Shown here: piece after piece, positions 51,201-60,311 of the stretch
How positions within the stretch are numbered: the first letter of the stretch is position 1
Layout of the letters: every line of letters begins with the position of its first letter
DNA from: Isochrysis galbana
Lineage: Eukaryota > Haptophyta > Isochrysidales > Isochrysidaceae
Direction: 5' to 3'
DNA length: 64,000 nt
Assembly: GCA_018136815.1 (NCBI GenBank)
Contig: CM030939.1
Location: 3,403,419 to 3,467,418, forward strand
Position numbers and translations under genes: made by a program
The notes under the pieces: generated by a model
The model's database searches: none
Told to the model about the DNA's origin: nothing
What the model saw: the letters and a program-made list of their open reading frames with translations, nothing else

Positions 51201-53333
51201 GCTGGTGTAAGGAAGGCAACCGAGATGACTGCTGCAGACAATTTTGAAGCGGAAAAGATGGCCTTTGTCGAGAAGGCCGAGGCACAAAGAAAATCCGTCG
51301 ATCATGCTGCGGAAGCAGCCGTTGCTGAGGAAATGGCCGGTGCCGAAGGGGCTATGGAGAGGAAGGCCGTCGAGGAAGCCGCCACCAAGGAGGCCGCCGC
51401 TGAGGCTGCGAGGACGGTCGCCGCCGGGAAGGCCGCCGCCGAGAAAGCTGCCGAGAGGGCCGGGGTGGAGAAGGCCGCCACTGAGAGGCTTGCCGCCGAG
51501 AAAACAGAGACGGCGAGGAAGGCCGTTGCCGAGAAGACCGCTGCCGAGGAAGCCGATGCGGAGAGTAGGGCCTTCGAGGAGGCCGTCGCCAAGGCGGCTG
51601 CGGCCAACGTTGCACCGATGGCCGCTGCCGCCGAGAAGGCCAAGGAGGAGAGGAAGGCCGCCGAGGAGGCCACAGCCAAGGCGGCCGAGGCTGCGAGGAG
51701 GGCCGCTGCCGAGAATGCCGCCGCCGAGAAGGCCGAGGCTGATAGGAAGGCCGCCGCCGAGCAGGCCGCCGCCACCGAGAAGGCCGAGGCAGAGAGGATG
51801 GCAGCCGCCCAAAAGGTAGAGGCAGAGAGGAAGGCAGCCGCTGAGAAGCTTGCCGCCGAGAAGGCCGAGGCTGAGAGGAAGGTCGCCGCGGAGAAGGCCG
51901 CCGCCGAGGAGAAGGCCGCCGAGGAGAAGGCCTCCGCCGAGAAGGCCGAGGCGGAGAGGAAGGCCGAGGCGGAGAGGAACGCCGCCGCCGAGAAGGCCGC
52001 CGCCGAGAAGGCCGCCGCCGAGAAGGCCGCCGCCGAGAAGAAGGCCGCCGCCGAGCAGGCCGCCGCCACCGAGAAGGCCGAGGCAGAGAGGATGGCAGCC
52101 GCCCAAAAGGTAGAGGCAGAGAGGAAGGCAGCCGCTGAGAAGCTTGCCGCCGAGAAGGCCGAGGCTGAGAGGAAGGTCGCCGCGGAGAAGGCCGCCGCCG
52201 AGGAGAAGGCCGCCGCCGAGGAGAAGGCCGCCGCCGAGGAGAAGGCCGCCGCCGAGGAGAAGGCCGCCGCCGAGAAGGCCGAGGCGGATAGGAAGGCCGC
52301 CGAGAAGGCCGCCGCCGAGAAGGCCGCCGCCGAGAAGGCCGCCGCCGAGGAGGCCGCCGCCGAGGAGGCCGCCGCCCAGAAGGCCGCCGCCGAGAAGGCC
52401 GCCGCCGAGAAGGCCGAGGCGGATAAGAAGGCCGCCGCCGAGAAGGCCGCCGCCGCCGAGAAGGCCGCCGCCGCCGAGAAGGCCGCCGCCGCCGAGAAGG
52501 CCGCCGCCGCCGAGAAGGCCGCCGCCGCCGAGAAGGCCGCCGCCGCCGAGAAGGCCGCCGCCGCCGAGAAGGCCGCCGCCGCCGAGAAGGCCGAGGCGGA
52601 CAGGAAGGCCGCTGCCGAGGCTGCCGCCGAGAAGGCCGCTGCCACCGAGAAGGCCGCTGCCGCTGAGAAGGCCGCTGCCGCTGAGAAGGCCGCTGCCGTT
52701 GAGAAGGCCGAGGCGGAGAGGATGGCTGTCGCCGAGGAGAAGGCCGAGGCGGAGAGGGCGGTCGCCGCCAAGAGAGCCGCCGCCGAGAGGGACGAGGCGA
52801 AGGCGAAAGCCGCCGCCGAGAGCGCAGCCGCCGAGAAGGCCGAGGCGGAGAAAAGGGCCGCCGTTGAGAAGGCGGAGGGGAAGAGGAACGCCGCCACCGG
52901 GAAGGTTGCCGCTGAGAAGGCCGAGGCGGAGAGCGAGACCGCCGAGCAAGCCGCTGCTAAGGCGGCGAGAGAGGCCGCCGCTGAGAGAGCCGCCGCCGAG
53001 TTGGCCAAGGCAGAGACGAAGGCCGCCGCCAACAAAGCGGGGTCGGAGAGGAAGACCAACGACAAGGCTGACGCGGAGAAGAAGGCTACAAAGGCTGCTG
53101 CGAGGCAAGTGGCTACAAAGGCTGCTGCGAGACAAGTTACCGCACACAAGGCTGGTGTGGAGAAGGCCGCTGCAAAGAAGGCAACCGCGGAGAAGAAGGC
53201 TGCCCAAAAGGTCGCCGCCGAGAAGGCCGCCGCCGAGAAGGCCGCCGCCGAGAAGGCCGCCGCGGAAGGTGACTTGGAAGCCATGGCGCTCGAGGAGATC
53301 GATGATGACTTGCTCGACGAGGTAATGGGGTGA
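48252..53333 (+). CDS. Large membrane protein with acidic tract and long Ala/Glu/Lys coiled-coil repeat, 1,693 residues
   Basis: I start at the ATG at 48252 (MGRLSPALRRRW); an in-frame upstream extension to 47964 is only Pro/Arg low complexity over homopolymers. Residues ~40-570 contain about a dozen Ala/Leu-rich hydrophobic helices (for example GLPVGLAAAALLLTLG, VTLLAAAALGLALLL, GVLALSLLLPTLFAIMG), so the N-terminus is multi-pass. Residues ~680-760 are Ala/Glu-rich. Residues ~816-935 form an acidic tract of EYDDG/EYDDE-type repeats. Residues ~963-1676 are KAAAEKAEAERKAAAEK-like repeats that predict one long helix or coiled coil, similar in style to TolA. It ends LEEIDDDLLDEVMG. A 294-bp-offset in-frame duplication repeats nearly 60 residues (51748-51920 and 52042-52214). 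I do not recognise the membrane domain. Anchoring plus a long rod suggests a cell-surface or organelle-tethering role (inference). Confidence 0.75.
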   Translation: MGRLSPALRRRWAGSAAPGGLNLAPICRLRGGSAALPTEALLGAGLPVGLAAAALLLTLGRRRSSRPLPAPPTPAALGRLALVTLLAAAALGLALLLRENGFGALSSASCVGIGALVGASTYGLDTGAAGGVLALSLLLPTLFAIMGTPATAAARAAVTAAAPTAVASHRRNAPSGRGSPRPARRSPARPESQATVSPSAADAMMCRAGLSVSALAALPMGMAVSHALACIISPAIEGTRSVRRNADAMGTLLPLVAALASATSPAELALVVWLGSSLVFARAAAVAALGERWRAAGVVAGVLLAAISAALLLPTTAGCGVAGCAALAMVVAVSLPTPAALPDDAPYRRGPSVQAIAHYLLAAALGAAATLLAGGVGAGVTAAALACFCETTPHGASTMTVLAIALSLASPAQVLASPVMAASGAAAGAMLGCTTALTPRTVSEWLAALLCGGKGANAASATVLALVFLAAAAASAPAIALSSALATGWATHGACSIVVARGLPAGCIGEVKLALTLPVLGSLSMCVHGPRVCKAPVRHVPRAAAALATGALLLGSVAVALQNRAVAPGPMTLAAAEAEAGRAPTPLASADRYVSPPALAVPSFDAVAPVHSADATNANLMASAFDGVIAKGSADIGATDATTSHTTSSPQREPSEAVGVAKAEAAKVDDPAIEDARVMAKMRAAVAEARTVAEAEARATAEQAEEAEARAAAEEVAKVAAGEAEARTAEEAGARAVEQAEEDEARRSLEASAKTEADVRIDAAEQPRKRARREAVGKAQRWEADEPNRQTSSESDDWDSAMAQETSEGGRWKSDEAADNKNEEYDEEEYNDEEYDDKYDDEEYDDEDYDVGEYDDGEYDDGEYDDDEYDGEYDDGEYDDGEYDDGEYDGDEYDGEYDDEYAEEEYDDGDYDGDDYDGDDYEGEDDGNESGSKDSDDEGGIDGMREASGWTRHSRAKKNSDEEAAKTKVAMERAGTEKTTFESAGVRKATEMTAADNFEAEKMAFVEKAEAQRKSVDHAAEAAVAEEMAGAEGAMERKAVEEAATKEAAAEAARTVAAGKAAAEKAAERAGVEKAATERLAAEKTETARKAVAEKTAAEEADAESRAFEEAVAKAAAANVAPMAAAAEKAKEERKAAEEATAKAAEAARRAAAENAAAEKAEADRKAAAEQAAATEKAEAERMAAAQKVEAERKAAAEKLAAEKAEAERKVAAEKAAAEEKAAEEKASAEKAEAERKAEAERNAAAEKAAAEKAAAEKAAAEKKAAAEQAAATEKAEAERMAAAQKVEAERKAAAEKLAAEKAEAERKVAAEKAAAEEKAAAEEKAAAEEKAAAEEKAAAEKAEADRKAAEKAAAEKAAAEKAAAEEAAAEEAAAQKAAAEKAAAEKAEADKKAAAEKAAAAEKAAAAEKAAAAEKAAAAEKAAAAEKAAAAEKAAAAEKAAAAEKAEADRKAAAEAAAEKAAATEKAAAAEKAAAAEKAAAVEKAEAERMAVAEEKAEAERAVAAKRAAAERDEAKAKAAAESAAAEKAEAEKRAAVEKAEGKRNAATGKVAAEKAEAESETAEQAAAKAAREAAAERAAAELAKAETKAAANKAGSERKTNDKADAEKKATKAAARQVATKAAARQVTAHKAGVEKAAAKKATAEKKAAQKVAAEKAAAEKAAAEKAAAEGDLEAMALEEIDDDLLDEVMG

Positions 53334-53544
53334 TCTATGAAGCCACCAATTCCTTTTTGGGTGATATTGAGAGTGGTCGACGCTGCGCGCTTACAGTAGT
53401 AGTGTGGATAGCTTAAAGTAGATAATTAGACGGAAAGCAGAAAGCTTGAAAAAAACTCAATATTCTCGCCACACCTCGCGGCTCGTAGCCATAGCTCGGT
53501 CACTCGGGATCTTTAATAAAGATCTTTAATTTAGGCGCATATCA
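53334..53544. other. 3' flank of the large gene
   Basis: AT-richer sequence with a GATCTTTAATAAAGATC inverted repeat near 53509-53525, which could serve in transcript 3'-end formation. No gene. Confidence 0.4.
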
Positions 53545-53640
53545 ACCTACTTTTATAAGTGGCGGGCAATGGGGGCCTCGCGCCCCCTCACACCATCGCG
53601 GACACCCCCCGGGGTGGGCCCGTACAATCAACCCCAGCCC
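53545..53640 (+). repeat. ~100-bp dispersed repeat (pair with 33569-33672)
   Basis: CCTACTTTTATAAGTGG, GCAATGGGGGCCTCGCGCCC and GACACCCCCCGGGGTGGGCC match the copy at 33.6 kb. Confidence 0.7.
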
Positions 53641-53802
53641 CTGCCCTTTGGCAGGGGCAGGGCACTCATCAATCTGGCCCACGCCCTTCGGGGGCGCGGC
53701 CCGCGAGCTGCACTCCCACGCCCGCGCTGGGCCTGGCCATCCCTTCCACCCAAAAAGGAGGAAACCCCAACAACGCACTCCCTCCCTCCCCCGCTCTCTC
53801 AG

Positions 53803-54617
53803 GGAAGCGGGCTTGCGGTGGCCGCCGCCGGCGTCGCGCTCGCCGTCGCGTCGGTGCCCCGAGGGCGCCACTTCTCGCACCCACATCACACGCTCGGGAT
53901 CGTCGCCTTCGCCCTCGCCCCTCGCCCTGCTGCAGCCGCTCAACGCGCTCGTGCGCGGCACGCCCGCCGCCCGCACCACACGCCGCGCCGTGTGGCGGGT
54001 CGCGCACAAGGGGACGGGCTACGCCGTGCTCGGCGTGGGCGTCTACCAGGTAGGCCTAGGTAGAAATATGTAGTTTTTCTTGCCCAAATATGTAGTAAAA
54101 ATATGTCGAAATATGTAGGAAATCCGCCCAAATATGTAGAAAATATGTAGTGAAACAATTAAACAATGTGCGGTCCCGCTCTCGCTCTCGCTCTCCCTCT
54201 CCCTCTCCCTCGCCGCTCGCTCTCTCTCGCTCTCGCTCTCGCTCTCTCGCTCTCCCTCTCCCTCTCCCTCTCTTTCGCTCCCCCTCTCGCCCCGCGCGCT
54301 CTCGCGAACTCCCACTTGCGCCCCCCCCCCCGGCGTAACGTCCATAGTTAGTATGTAAACCCCCTCCGTACGCCATGTACGCGCCCAAATATGCAGTAAA
54401 TATGTGAACCATGCACAAATATGTGATCGATATGTAATCCGGAAATTTTGACCCAAATATGTAGTTCAATATGTCACATATTTCTACCTAGGCCTACTAC
54501 CAGGCCCTCTCGGGGCGCGCCCTCATGCCGAGCCAAGGCGACGCCGTTCTCGTCGCGTACGTGGTGCTCCTGGTCCTCTCCTTCGGGGTGCTCGCGGGGG
54601 GGCTCATGGTAGGGTGA
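53803..54617 (+). pseudogene. Cytochrome b561-like transmembrane fragment interrupted by an introner-like element
   Basis: Coding resemblance starts at 53803 after an acceptor-like CTCTCTCAG: GSGLAVAAAGVALAVASVP, then HFSHPHHTLGIVAFAL with the conserved His pair. A 7-bp tandem duplication (CCCTCGC twice, near 53912-53925) shifts the frame. In the new frame LLQPLNALVRG, RVAHKGTGYAVLGVGVYQ follows to 54049. The sequence then breaks at YQ for a 454-nt GT-AG insert (54050-54503) and resumes ALSGRALMPSQGDAVLVAYV to the stop at 54615-54617. Cytochrome b561 domains move electrons across membranes through paired hemes held by His. The N-terminal part of a normal domain is missing. The frameshift makes it a probable pseudogene, unless the 7 bp is an assembly artefact. 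The copy at 28100-28391 lacks both the 7 bp and the insert. Confidence 0.75.
54050..54497 (+). mobile_element. Introner-like TIR element forming a GT-AG intron, with TACCAG target duplication
   Basis: The element is 448 bp. Its ends are perfect 22-bp inverted repeats beginning GTAGGCCTAGGTAGAAAT. It is flanked by TACCAG on the left (54044-54049) and again on the right (54498-54503). The intron would start with the element's own GT and end with the AG of the second TACCAG, restoring the exact sequence of the empty site seen at 28.2 kb. Subterminal AAATATGTAG-type decamers are repeated many times near both ends, as expected of transposase-binding arrays. The centre is a CT-rich tract (54178-54300). 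No transposase is encoded, so it is non-autonomous. Confidence 0.88.
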
Positions 54618-54916
54618 GAGTCCCACGGGAGGGGAAGAAACCCTGAGGGAAAGGAGACCAAATGAAGGCAAGCCGCCTAGGTCGGTCCGCCTCGATGGGT
54701 TTTCCCTCATTTTAACCTGACGGGGGTTAGAATGGGAGCCGGGGGCCTGCGAGGGGGGAGATGTGGAGGGGTGCATAGGTGTATGTATCTGAGACAGCAA
54801 CATGCGTCGAGGCGTACGGGCAGGTGCGCTAAGGGTTGTCGTGTTAGTACCAGGGCTAGTGAGAGTAGTGGTACTAATGCTCAGTTATATTATTATTATT
54901 ATTTAATTTAGGCTAT
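54618..54916. other. Intergenic, 3' flank shared with the 28-kb b561 copy
   Basis: GAGAGTCCCACGGGAGGGG and ACCAAATGAAGGCAA are shared with the sequence past the end of the minus copy (28020-28100), so the duplication extends beyond the coding part. The right end (54840-54905) resembles 30030-30080 reversed. Confidence 0.5.
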
Positions 54917-55239
54917 ATCTATGTTACCCCCCAGGAGCCAACGCCCCCCGATAGCTATCGGGGGCCCCCGATAGCTATCGGGGGGAAATTTTTTCCCGAT
55001 CGCCAACAACCCCCCCGAGAGCTACCGGGGGACCGAGAAAATCCCCCGAGAGCTATCGGGGGATAGCTCCTGGGGGGTGCCGTAAGCGGACCCCCCGATA
55101 GCTATCGGGGGAAGAGGAAATCCCCCGATAGCAAACGGGGGTTCCTCCTCTCTTTGGCTCGCTCTCCTTCTCTCTCTCTTCCCCCCTCCTATCCTCTGTT
55201 CTCCTTTCTCCTCTTTTCTCTGTTCTCTTTCTCCCCCGT

Positions 55240-55990
55240 AAAAATAGTTTTTAAAACTCAGAGTATCTAACAGCTAACATTTTTAGAAATGACATGAGGT
55301 TACTAGGATTAATATCAAAATATAATATATAAGTACAATATGGTAATTAAATTAAAGATTATTAAAGACGTAATATAAAAAAAGTAAAAATAAAAATCTA
55401 ACCAAAAATTCAAGTTAAATTTAATATCAGTCATTTTGATTTTGATCTCGTCAAGTAAAATATTAACATTAAGAATATTTAAAATAAATAAAAACCACAA
55501 AAAACCAAATAAATTTTACTATTATGTGTTTATTCAAACGATGCTATGACTATAAGTCTTCATTTTAAACTAAGGTTTACTAAGATAATTACTATCAAGT
55601 TATAATTTTCAATTCAACATTTTTAAGAATCAAATATTTATTGTCACTGAATAATAATTTTATTACTAGTACTTCAGTAAAGTTTAATTTGAATAATTCA
55701 TTGAAAAGTGTATTCTCGTAAAAAATGTTATGATAAATTATGATTAATTAATTAAAATTATCCATACGCTAATTCCGTTTTTGATTTTTATTCGAATAAT
55801 TCATTGAAAAGTATATTTTCGTAAAAATATTATAATAAATTATATTTAATTATAATTAGCTCATTCCGTTTTTGATATTTAATTATTTATTATCTGAATA
55901 ATTAATTGAAAAGTATATTTTCATAAAAATATTATATTTATATTTAATTGATTAAAATTATTTCTATACGATCATTCCTTTTTTATTTTA
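55240..55990. repeat. AT-rich core with ~103-bp tandem units
   Basis: Composition changes abruptly to strongly A+T-rich. GAATAATTCATTGAAAAGT or a close variant starts at 55691, 55794 and 55896 (period about 103 bp), followed each time by ATTTTCGTAAAAATATTAT-like sequence. No coding. It could be an organellar or foreign filler within the foldback element. Confidence 0.75.
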
Positions 55991-56000
55991 ACAGCATAAC

Positions 56001-56494
<494 letters not shown>

Positions 56495-56860
56495 GCTTGC
56501 GGGGGAGGATAGCGCCTGGGGGCTCGAGGACGGCCCCCGATAGCTACTGGGGGCCGTCGTTTCCCCCCGATAGCAAACGGGGGCAGTCTTTCGCCCCCGA
56601 TAGCAAACGGGGGCCCGCCTTAAAACGCGATAGCTCCCCGGGGCATGTAAAATCCCCCGATAGCTCTCGGGAGATTTTCTCGGTCCCCCGGTAGCTCTCG
56701 GGGGGGCTGTTGGCGATCGGGAAAAAATTTCCCCCCGATAGCTATCGGGGGCCCCCGATAGCTATCGGGGGGCGTTGGCTCCTGGGGGGTAACATCTATA
56801 TACTTGGTTCTTGGTTGCCGATGGAGCGCGCCGCCACGCCCCTCTCCTAACCTGCCCGCA

Positions 56861-57289
56861 ACTAAATTTATAGTTGGTCGCGATGGAGTGCGCCGGCGCG
56901 TCTCTCCTCTCCTTCGGGCCCCCGCCGAGGGCGGCCCCCCAACCCGGGCAGGTGAGGCTGGGGCATGGCCCTGGCCACCTCCACCTCCTGCCTCTCCCTC
57001 GCTGGCTCTCGCGCCCCTGCCGGTCGACAGGAGCTGGCTGGGATCAGGGGGGCCCAGGGGCCAGGGGGGAGGAGGGGTTGGTCAGAGCGACAAGCTGGCC
57101 AGGGCGGGCCAGGGCGTGCGATCTGTGCCCAGCTCGCTGGGAGAGTCTGGGCAGTCTGAGTGAGTCCCCCTTGCATGCCAAGAGGCAGCGCATGGGGATG
57201 GATGGTTCTCGCCCCCCATGAGGGGAGGCTCGAGAGAGTGGGGGGGGGGCGCGAGGCCCCCCTCCATGGCGACCAATCATAAGATTAGT
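56861..57289. mobile_element. Small non-autonomous TIR element (copy B)
   Basis: The left end ACTAAATTTATAGTTGG...CGATGG and the right end, reversed, ACTAATCTTATGATTGG...CCATGG are the same inverted repeats as copy A. The interior matches copies A and C (GGGGCATGGCCCTGGCC). At about 429 bp it is a shorter sister of copy A. Confidence 0.65.
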
Positions 57290-57907
57290 TGAGGGGAACG
57301 AGGTTGAAGGAGGGAAGTTAAGGGCGGTGTTAGTTAGTGACGGGAGGGCACCTGTGATTAGTAGGTGTGTAGCCCAGAATCTTCAGAGGTTTTGTTTTAG
57401 GCGATGGCGTGAGTCGGTACCGTAAGTGCGTAGTCCTTTGTAGGCTAGCAGTAGTAGCCTGAACTCTTCAGATTTGTGTGTGTGTGGTGTGTTAAGAGGG
57501 AGTATTATAGGGAGTTGGAGTTGGGGCGGGCGGGCGAGGGGGAGAGTTGAAGGGCGGCACGTTGGGCTTATTTATATCAGTGGCAGCATTAATCCAAGCG
57601 TACGCGTACGGGGGGCAAGTGTGCTAAGGTTTGTCGTGCTCAATGCACCAGGCTAGTGGCAGGCTCGCGGTACTACTACTAGCATTCATGGGCCATTGGT
57701 TTATAAACCCGAGTGCCCTGTCCCGTATAGGCAGTAGGCTGGAATCTTGCAAGATTTCCCCCCGCACTTCTTCAGCGTATGCGCTCTTGCGCGCACAAAC
57801 ATGCCACAAGTACGAAGGTCCAAGAAGGTGGAGAAATGTGTCACTAAATATTCCTCGAACGAATGGTCCAAGCGATGGCCGCTCAGCATCTCACGCGTAG
57901 TTCAGTC
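57290..57907. other. Intergenic with two LINE-terminal motifs
   Basis: AGTAGGTGTGTAGCCCAGAA near 57361 and TAGCCTGAACTCTTCAGAT at 57455 match the end of the LINE element at 12.75 kb. The right end carries the 3' UTR of the minus-strand NIPA-like gene. Confidence 0.5.
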
Positions 57908-60311
57908 TCAATCGCGGGGAAAGGAGTTGGCGGGCGTGGCGACACCATCGGCATCGGACGTACGAGCACCCAAGGATTCTGCCGCCGAGACGCCGCGTGG
58001 AGACGGAGCAATCGAGGGGACAGAATTTGTGCGACGAAGTGGCTCAGAAAATGTCAAGGATCTACATGGGCCAGGTCGTGCAAGAGATGTGCTAGCGGAG
58101 CGGTCGGGAGCGCCCCACATTGGTGGCGCTTGCGGGCCGCACAGATGCAACGATTTGTATGGGGATGAAGGCGATAGTGCTGCTATCGCAAGGCCCGTGT
58201 GCGATGGAAGGTTCTGTAACTGGCGCGCAAATGGAGAGGAGATGGACATCGCGACATTTGGAGACGGTGGGCCGCGCTCTGTGTCAGATGCCCTTCCTGA
58301 GTGGCCCCGTTCCCTCGTAGCCGAGGGCGCCGCTACAGGGGAGGCTACGAAGGAGGGAGACCTGGGCGTTCCATCTGAGGGAACGTGCGAGGCTTCGAGG
58401 AGCCTGGTAGACAACTCCTCTTTGGGCAGCTGCTGCGAGGGAAGAAAGCGAGGGGGTTATGCTCTCCTATTCGCAGGTCGACGTGCAAGAGCTAGGTAGC
58501 CAAGGAATGGGGGTCGTATACATTAGAGCACGCACGATCTAGCGAGCGCATATAGTGCAGCGGGAGATGGATGAGGTTACCTGTGGCGAAGCGGTGAGGA
58601 TCGCCAGGCCGAGGATGGCGCAGCTGACACCTGCGGCAAAAAAGCCGAGCTGTGTCGGCGACGCCTCATCGAATTCTCCAAAGACGATGCCCGCCGCCGC
58701 AGTTGTCATCAAGATGAGGAGAGACTGGTATGCTGGAACCGCGTAGCCCACCTATCATAAAAGGGGAGGGCAGTGGGGGCGGCAACTCAGACGCCGATGG
58801 CCGATCAGCGGCGGCAATGCTGAATTCAGACTGCATGACCCACCTTATGATGGAGGCTGTTTGGATACATGCTGCACCATGTGTGGGCTTGAGCGGGATG
58901 CAGCAGCACTCAGCCATGTGCACCGTAGTGATGGTGGAGAATTCAGGCACATATGGCTGCCCGGTGCGCGTAAGCAACAATGCACTTCAGGCATACCGTG
59001 GAGGTTGCAAGAGTGCCATTGAGCAACCAGAGCTGAAGAGGTGCCGAGCACGGAAGGACGCCGAGGGCGATCCATAGTGTTGGGTCACACCAACCGATCA
59101 GGGCGCCTGCCTTGATGGAGCTGATGACCGCCACAGAAATCTGCGGTGTGGGAGGGCAGCCAGGCGACATCAAGGTAGTGTCCACGTGGAGCTGAGGCGC
59201 AGACTCTCCTCTCTCGGCCCTTCGGGAAGCACTCGCCTGCTTGATCGCAACTTGCGTCACCATTCCGCAGCACGCAGATGCCAACGACGCAGCAAGAGTA
59301 GCGATGTCCGAGGTCGTATCGAAAGTGATCCCGGGAATCCTCTCTACAGCGAGCCAGCCAACAGTGTACGCGAACGAGGCTGTAATGAACCCTATCGAAG
59401 CCGGGGTCACCTTTGGCACTTCTGACGAGCCGTCCCCTGCAAAGGCGGTGGCGAACCGCTCATGCCCCGCTGCCAACAGAAAAGCTGTCGCCCAAAGTAG
59501 GGCCGGCGAGGGGGCACACGCACGCTACGTCCCGGTGTCGTGGGTGGGAGGGGATTGTGCATTGAAAGTGATGGAGCACGCCGCTTTCTCGTGGCACACA
59601 CCATGGGGCCCAAACATTGAGACCACGGTGACACCGATGAGCACAAGTAGAGTCGCAAACGCCCCCCGCGCCGAGGGGACCTCACGTTCAGTGAGCAGTC
59701 CCGTCGCCGCCAGCAGTGTCGAGAAGACGATCGTCAACCTACTCGCACACAAGCAAAGGATCGATGCCGTTGAGCTTCACCCACACACAAGTATGAGAGC
59801 AGCGAGTGCGGCCAAGCACGGCATCGGACCCGCACGTGACGCTGATGCTGCCTCTCTGCCGCCCTAGGCCTCAACATCTCACCCAGCGAACGGCGCTATG
59901 AGCGAGAGAGGCGTGATCCCGTACGCGAGGAGGTCAATCGCAGTGGCATTGATCACGAGCAGTAAGAAGCCAAGCCACCAGCGCCAGCGATCACAGAGGG
60001 GTAGTTCGGCCTCGTAGACGTCAGATGATAGCTTCATTAGCAGCATCCCCGCCGCCGAGGAGAAGCTACAACATGATACATGAGGTGGGAGAAGCGTTGG
60101 GCTGAGAATGCGGACCAACGGCCCATTTCTAAGCGGCACAAGGGAGGATGAAGGCGGATAAACGGCTGTGTACGAAATGTTGCGTCCACGTTTGCGTAGT
60201 GCTCTGTTGCGCCTCGCCATTGTCGCCTCCCTCTCCGTTTTTTTTGTGTGTGAGCGATGCGCACCACCCGCAGACAATCATGCCGATGCCCAAGACATAC
60301 ATCTCAACCAT
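57908..60311 (-). CDS. NIPA-type magnesium transporter, six exons, 499 residues
   Basis: Exons are 60311-60268, 60065-59883, 59738-59602, 59436-58997, 58751-58581 and 58432-57908. All five introns (202, 144, 165, 245 and 148 nt) are GT-AG, phases agree, and the total is 1,500 nt. The joined protein reads VLGIGMIVCG|FSSAAGMLLMKLS, WWLGFLLLVINATAIDLLAY, APFAG|LTIVFSTLLAATGLLTE, LLVLIGVTVVSMFGPHG, ASIGFITASFAYTVGW, QLWLLNGTLATST|VGYAVPAY and QLGFFAAGVSCAILGLAIL. This is the NIPA/DUF803 order of eight or nine helices in the drug/metabolite transporter superfamily, which carries Mg2+ across plasma or endosomal membranes. The last exon is a ~170-residue polar Ser/Pro-rich tail, probably cytosolic and regulatory. 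A diverging GDA1/CD39-like gene starts about 1 kb away. Confidence 0.85.

Noticed and set aside
51198..53284. Very long minus-strand frames rich in Ala/Ser/Phe or Gly/Leu opposite the Ala/Glu/Lys repeat
   Set aside because: They are reverse translations of a near-perfect codon repeat, which keeps all frames open. The plus frame connects to a plausible membrane domain and has a proper start and stop.
51850..53325. Plus-strand Arg/Pro-rich frames inside the large repeat gene
   Set aside because: They are shifted readings of the same GCCGCCGAGAAG repeats with no independent start context.
57747..58499. 250-residue plus-strand frame opposite the last NIPA exon
   Set aside because: The minus-strand exon chain closes in frame (1,500 nt) with five good introns, so the plus frame is a shadow.
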